Positions 22,073 through 25,268 of a DNA stretch of 25,268 nt are shown one piece after another (within the stretch, counting starts at the first letter, position 1; every line of letters starts with the position of its first letter). The translations under genes were made by a program, and so were the position numbers. The notes under the pieces are model-generated. The model did no database searches. It was not told the origin of the DNA and saw nothing but the letters and a program-made list of their open reading frames with translations. Origin of the DNA: Dorea sp. CAG:317 (GTDB lineage: Bacteria; Bacillota; Clostridia; Lachnospirales; Lachnospiraceae); contig FR892655.1 in NCBI GenBank assembly GCA_000433535.1, positions 78,300-103,567 of the forward strand, written 5' to 3'.

Positions 22073-22495
22073 ATGGAAGATGATCGGAAAACTTATTTGC
22101 AAATGATACAAAGTACGATTGAAAGAATGTCAACAACATCGGCTATTTTTAAAGGATTTTGTGCTACTATTGTAACTGGAATTACTGCAATTTCTTTTCA
22201 AGAGATTAATAAATGGGTACTTGTATTAGCTTTTTTGCCGTTGGGTTGTTTTTGTGCTTTAGATACATACTATTTCATTTTAGAGAAAAAGTATAGAATT
22301 ATATATGAATTGATTAGAACAGGGCAAAAAGAAGCGGATTTTGATATGCGGATTAAATTGAAAAGAAGTGAATGTATTGATGGGGGAGCAACATTGAGTG
22401 CATGTTTAAAATCACCGAGTATATATCTTTTTTATTTTCCTTTGTTCGTAATTTGTATAGTAATTGTCATAGTTAAATTTTGTGGATTAATTTAG
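22073..22495 (+). CDS. Three-helix membrane protein paired with the ThsB-like TIR gene
   Basis: A 140-residue protein with three hydrophobic segments (about 24-41, 47-66, 115-137) separated by a basic loop (EKKYRIIYELIRTGQKEADFDMRIKLKR). The start LQMIQSTIERMSTTSAIFKGFCATIVTGI and the FLPLGCFCALDTYYFILEKKYR motif match, from memory, a recurring small membrane family found next to TIR-domain genes in defence islands (unverified). It ends 24 bases before the TIR gene's ATG, so they form an operon. AGAGGT lies 6 bases before the ATG. It could be the membrane-damaging effector of the pair (inference). No nuclease or nucleotide-sensing domain is visible. Confidence 0.75.
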   Translation: MEDDRKTYLQMIQSTIERMSTTSAIFKGFCATIVTGITAISFQEINKWVLVLAFLPLGCFCALDTYYFILEKKYRIIYELIRTGQKEADFDMRIKLKRSECIDGGATLSACLKSPSIYLFYFPLFVICIVIVIVKFCGLI

Positions 22496-22519
22496 TTTTA
22501 GATGAGGAGGAATTATAAC

Positions 22520-23200
22520 ATGGGGAAAAAGATTTTTGTTTCTTATAAATATGGGGATGATCAAGTAGAAAATCTTTCATATTACGAAAATTCAACAGTG
22601 CGAGATTACGTCACAAAATTTGAGGATGTATTAGATTCATCTGATAATATTTATAAAGGGGAAAGTGATGGGGAAGATTTAAGTATTTTATCAGATGATA
22701 CTATTTGGGAAAAATTGAAAGATAGAATATATGATAGTTCAGTTACTGTAATTTTTATATCGCCTGGGATGAAAGAAAATTGGAAGTTGGAAAGGGATCA
22801 GTGGATACCTTGGGAGATTTCTTATTCTTTAAAAGAGGTTTCTCGAAAAAATAAAAATGGACAAGCAGTTACAAGTAGAAGCAATGCGATGTTGGCAGTA
22901 GTTTTGCCAGATTCAAATGGCTCATATTCATATTATCTAGAGAGCAGAAATTGTTGTGGGAGTGGATGTACAACTCATCATACGGACAAACTGTTTTCGA
23001 TAATTAGAAAGAATAAATTTAATTTAAAAAATCCAAACAAGAAGATTTGCGATACAGGAGAAACAATATGGTATGGGGAGTATAGCTATATAAAAGCAGT
23101 TAAATGGAGTGCATTTATTAAGAGTTATAGTACATATATTAAAAGTGCATGTGAAAGACAAGATTGTATTGATGATTACGATATTTGCAAAGAAGTCTGA
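22520..23200 (+). CDS. ThsB-like TIR-domain protein (MTH538/DUF1863 type)
   Basis: The 226-residue protein has the ThsB/DUF1863 TIR-like fold: KKIFVSYKYGDD at residues 3-14, LSDDTIWEKLKDRIYDSSVTVIFISPGM (57-84), and QWIPWEISYSLKE (94-106), where W98-E99 is the expected position of the active-site Glu. Thoeris ThsB proteins sense phage and make a cyclic ADP-ribose signal from NAD+. A Cys/His-rich patch (C145, C146, C150, H153, H154) is seen in the C-terminal half. ATG 22520 is chosen since GGAGGA (22506-22511) precedes it by 8 bases; ATG 22502 lies before the SD. No SIR2- or Macro-type ThsA is present nearby; its operon partner is the small membrane protein. Confidence 0.8.
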   Translation: MGKKIFVSYKYGDDQVENLSYYENSTVRDYVTKFEDVLDSSDNIYKGESDGEDLSILSDDTIWEKLKDRIYDSSVTVIFISPGMKENWKLERDQWIPWEISYSLKEVSRKNKNGQAVTSRSNAMLAVVLPDSNGSYSYYLESRNCCGSGCTTHHTDKLFSIIRKNKFNLKNPNKKICDTGETIWYGEYSYIKAVKWSAFIKSYSTYIKSACERQDCIDDYDICKEV

Positions 23201-23236
23201 TCAAATAATCGCTTTGTAGTATGATAAGGAGAGGAC

Positions 23237-23986
23237 ATGAAGTATTCATATTATGATTTAGGACGTTTGGATAAAGGTCAAATAGTAGAAGTTCGTTTAT
23301 CGGCAGCAGCAAATGTTAGGCTGATGGATTCTTCAAATTATAGCAGTTATAAAAATGGAAGGCGTCATCGATACTATGGAGGCTATGTGACAAAAAGTCC
23401 ATATAGGATAACTGTACCGAGTTCGGGACGTTGGTATGTTACAATAGATTTGGGGGGCTATGCTGGAAGTGTGAAACATAGTGTTCAAGTATTGCCGGGA
23501 GCATTACCGATTGCAAAATCACAATTACCTCTTGCAAAAGAACCTAACTTATATGTTGAATCATCGGAAGCAAATAAAGAATATGATGTATTTATTTCTC
23601 ACGCTTCAGAAGATAAAAATGAAGTGGTTCGCCCTTTAGCTAATGCCCTTAAAGAAAAAGGATTGAATGTGTGGTATGATGAATTTGAACTAAAAATTGG
23701 AGATAGTTTGAGAAGAAAAATTGATCAAGGATTGTCGAGAAGTAGATTTGGTATTGTTGTTATTTCTAAAGCATTTATAAAAAAGGGTTGGACAAACTAT
23801 GAGTTGGATGGGTTGATGACAAAAGCGGTATCAGGACAGCAAACGTTGCTCCCTATTTGGCATAATATTACGAAACAGGAAGTCATTGACTATAGTCCTT
23901 CATTAGCAGACAAAGTAGCAAGAAATACAGCTCAAGAAACGGTGGAGGAAATAGCAGACGAGATAGCGGAAATGATATTGCAATAA
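23237..23986 (+). CDS. DUF1883-TIR fusion protein
   Basis: The 249-residue protein joins an N-terminal DUF1883-like beta domain (residues about 1-87: YDLGRLDKGQIVEVRLS, AANVRLMDSSNYSSYKNG, GGYVTKSPYRITVPSSGRWYVTIDLGG) to a C-terminal TIR domain (about 115-249). The TIR begins YDVFISHASEDK, continues with LNVWYDEFELKIGDSLRRKID, and has the catalytic-type Glu at 189 in WTNYELDGLM; DYSPSLADKVARNT is typical of this bacterial branch. TIR domains of this type cleave NAD+ or make signal nucleotides in anti-phage defence. GGAGAGG precedes the ATG. It is 36 bases after the ThsB-like gene, so it may share the operon. Confidence 0.85.
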   Translation: MKYSYYDLGRLDKGQIVEVRLSAAANVRLMDSSNYSSYKNGRRHRYYGGYVTKSPYRITVPSSGRWYVTIDLGGYAGSVKHSVQVLPGALPIAKSQLPLAKEPNLYVESSEANKEYDVFISHASEDKNEVVRPLANALKEKGLNVWYDEFELKIGDSLRRKIDQGLSRSRFGIVVISKAFIKKGWTNYELDGLMTKAVSGQQTLLPIWHNITKQEVIDYSPSLADKVARNTAQETVEEIADEIAEMILQ

Positions 23987-24048
23987 CTTTGTGCTGGAAC
24001 TGCGTGGCAACAGAAATTGTTACCAACAAAAATACGAGGTAGATGAAA

Positions 24049-25005
24049 ATGGGGAAATTTATCGGTGTCTGGAAGTTGGATAAGCCTATTTATTGCAAGA
24101 AAGAGGTATCAGGGAGATGTTTTCAAAGTAATGTTTCAGGAGTAAGTGTTACATTCTGTTTTCCGTCTTGCCCTGAAACATATAATGGTGGTGTAAATTC
24201 ACTTACAAAAGGGGATTTGATTGCACCTTTAAATATCTTTCAGGAGCAAATAAATTGGGGAATTATTCATGCGTGGCCGGACGGGTTATTTTCTGTTAAT
24301 TCGCTATTATGTATTGGGAATGGAGAAGAATCCGAAGTGCAGAGTATATACACAGATTTTCCACGATGGAAAGAAAAATTTAATAATTTGGTTTTGATAA
24401 ATTCGGGGAATTTTATACAACCAGAGCAAAAACCAATTACTCTTTTGCAGTATGGAAATGGCGTATGTGATGGGCTTGAAATATTTATGTTAGAAGAAGA
24501 TAAGCCATTAAAGCGCGAGGTGAATAATCGCGATTTAGAGCCAATTCCGGTTCAGCTGATTAGTAGTGAACAGTGCTACGATATTGAAACTGTGAGAGCG
24601 CTATTTGAAAATGCTGGATCTCAAAAAGAAATTATTCTCCCTTATGAATTACTAATAGTAGCATATCGTGCTGTGATTAGACATGATTTTAGAAGTGCAA
24701 TTATTATAGCCGCAACAGCTTTAGAGAAGTCTATTTTAAATAGAATACAACGGTATTATACTGATAACCAACTAACTACATTTGAATCTGATAAAAGACA
24801 TCATAAAATGTTGGGAAAAGAATTTGGATGGCTGAATGAATTGGGAATAGCAATACCTGTGCAGGATTACCAAACAGAAATTTTGGATGTTCGTAATCCG
24901 ACAGCACATGAGGGAAGAACACAAAATTATAATAGTACAGCAAGGTATCTTGAGAATTGCAAGTTGATTATACAGGCGTATAGTTCAAATGTGTTGGAAG
25001 AATAA
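24049..25005 (+). CDS. Hypothetical protein with HEPN-like C-terminal domain
   Basis: The 318-residue protein has no family I recognise as a whole. Residues about 1-165 look beta-rich. Residues about 195-318 are helical: LPYELLIVAYRAVIRHDFRSAIIIAATALEKSIL, then EILDVRNPTAHEG, then a final helix LENCKLIIQAY. The R282-NPTA-H287 motif and preceding ALE helix fit the Rx4-6H site of HEPN domains, often RNases in abortive-infection and toxin-antitoxin systems. ATG 24049 is chosen since GAGGT lies 8 bases upstream, too close for ATG 24043. It begins 62 bases after the DUF1883-TIR gene and ends 3 bases before repeat copy B. A defence role is inferred from motif and neighbourhood. Confidence 0.6.
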   Translation: MGKFIGVWKLDKPIYCKKEVSGRCFQSNVSGVSVTFCFPSCPETYNGGVNSLTKGDLIAPLNIFQEQINWGIIHAWPDGLFSVNSLLCIGNGEESEVQSIYTDFPRWKEKFNNLVLINSGNFIQPEQKPITLLQYGNGVCDGLEIFMLEEDKPLKREVNNRDLEPIPVQLISSEQCYDIETVRALFENAGSQKEIILPYELLIVAYRAVIRHDFRSAIIIAATALEKSILNRIQRYYTDNQLTTFESDKRHHKMLGKEFGWLNELGIAIPVQDYQTEILDVRNPTAHEGRTQNYNSTARYLENCKLIIQAYSSNVLEE

Positions 25006-25008
25006 AGC

Positions 25009-25141
25009 TGGCAACATTTTGGCAACAGAAAATCAGCAAGCTAGAGTAAATGATGTAATTGAAGTAAAAAATGGTGTGTATTTGCATAAAACTTAAATGA
25101 ATATAGTTAAGAATAACAAAGGACACGCCGAATTTGAATAA
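25009..25141 (+). repeat. 133-bp direct repeat, copy B (candidate right attachment site)
   Basis: Gapless match to 19267-19399 with 16 differences. It starts with the same paired GGCAAC boxes (25008-25026) and ends GAATTTGAATAA. It closes the defence module. Confidence 0.85.
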
Positions 25142-25149
25142 CAGACAGA

Positions 25150-25190
25150 AAACCTCGGATGCCCATTTTACAAGGGTTTCCGAGGTTTCT
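25150..25190. terminator. Bidirectional terminator at the right border
   Basis: Stem AAACCTCGG (25150-25158) and CCGAGGTTT (25180-25188), with an inner CCC/GGG pairing (25162-25164, 25174-25176), then TCTTT. It also suits the leftward gene entering from the right edge. Confidence 0.85.
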
Positions 25191-25229
25191 TTATGCCTGT
25201 TGGATCTATTTCTTTTGACGGAGTAATTT

Positions 25230-25268
25230 TTATGCGTTAATACCGAAAAACTTCTCCATATCCTCTTC
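25230..25268 (-). CDS. C-terminal end of an unidentified leftward gene (partial)
   Basis: On the minus strand the last bases read EEDMEKFFGINA followed by TAA. Only 12 residues are inside the window; this fits the end of a real gene that uses the terminator at 25150-25190. Identity cannot be told; it is probably the first chromosomal gene beyond the insertion. Confidence 0.4.
   Translation of the reverse strand, partial: EEDMEKFFGINA

Larger units (their letters stand above)
19267..25141 (+). mobile_element. Defence module bounded by 133-bp repeats, probable cis-mobilizable element
   Basis: The segment is bounded by two 133-bp direct repeats and is more AT-rich than the IME core. It holds six genes, all of defence type or unknown, and no integrase, relaxase or transposase. 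Repeats that look like attachment sites around a passive cargo are the mark of a cis-mobilizable element, moved by the neighbour's integrase (inference). Confidence 0.55.

Noticed and set aside
22520..23200. Complete canonical Thoeris system
   Set aside because: No SIR2 or Macro-domain ThsA is present in the window; only the ThsB-like TIR gene is recognisable.
19267..25141. Composite transposon with the 133-bp repeats as insertion sequences
   Set aside because: The repeats are too short, have no transposase frame and no inverted ends; paired integrase-type boxes explain them better.

Overview
The window reads as a chromosome segment of an anaerobic Clostridia-type Firmicute, most likely a Lachnospiraceae relative (inference). 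The evidence is strong AGGAGG-type ribosome binding sites, frequent TTG and GTG starts, sigma-A promoters with 17-bp spacers, a Spo0A-like DNA-binding protein and the murB-rapZ-whiA-crh gene order. No species can be named from sequence reading alone.

Left part (1-12015) is ordinary chromosome. It holds a leftward XRE/S24-like regulator cut by the window edge, a stand-alone Spo0A C-terminal-domain protein divergent from it, an Amidase_3-SPOR protein, a leftward CNNM/CorC-type membrane protein, and the operon murB-rapZ-whiA-crh. Then come a lipid kinase, tRNA-Glu(CTC), an orphan prepilin peptidase, an ArsC/Spx-like protein, a secreted coiled-coil wall protein and guaA (GMP synthase). Most have readable promoters and terminators.

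The 3' end of guaA is an insertion point. From about 12016 to 19399 lies a small integrative and mobilizable element (IME): leftward XRE repressor, excisionase-like protein, tyrosine integrase, a MobC-like accessory protein, a RepA-like helicase ATPase, an iteron-like patch, a small hypothetical protein, a palindrome-rich candidate oriT, a MOBV (Mob/Pre) relaxase, and a cargo pair resembling DUF6323 and DUF6179 proteins. No type IV secretion genes are present, so it would need a helper for transfer.

From 19267 to 25141 is a second, AT-richer module bounded by two 133-bp direct repeats (117 of 133 positions equal, no gaps). Each repeat begins with the same paired GGCAAC boxes seen beside guaA. 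The module has no integrase of its own and carries only defence-type genes: a BsuBI/PstI-like type II restriction-modification pair behind a promoter with a LexA-box-like palindrome, a three-helix membrane protein next to a ThsB-like TIR protein, a DUF1883-TIR protein, and a protein with a HEPN-like C-terminus. I infer a cis-mobilizable element stacked behind the IME at guaA. The TIR plus small-membrane-protein pair without a recognisable ThsA, and the neighbouring DUF1883-TIR plus HEPN-like pair, are the best candidates for poorly described anti-phage systems here.

After the second repeat there is a strong terminator and the last 12 codons of a leftward gene running off the right edge.
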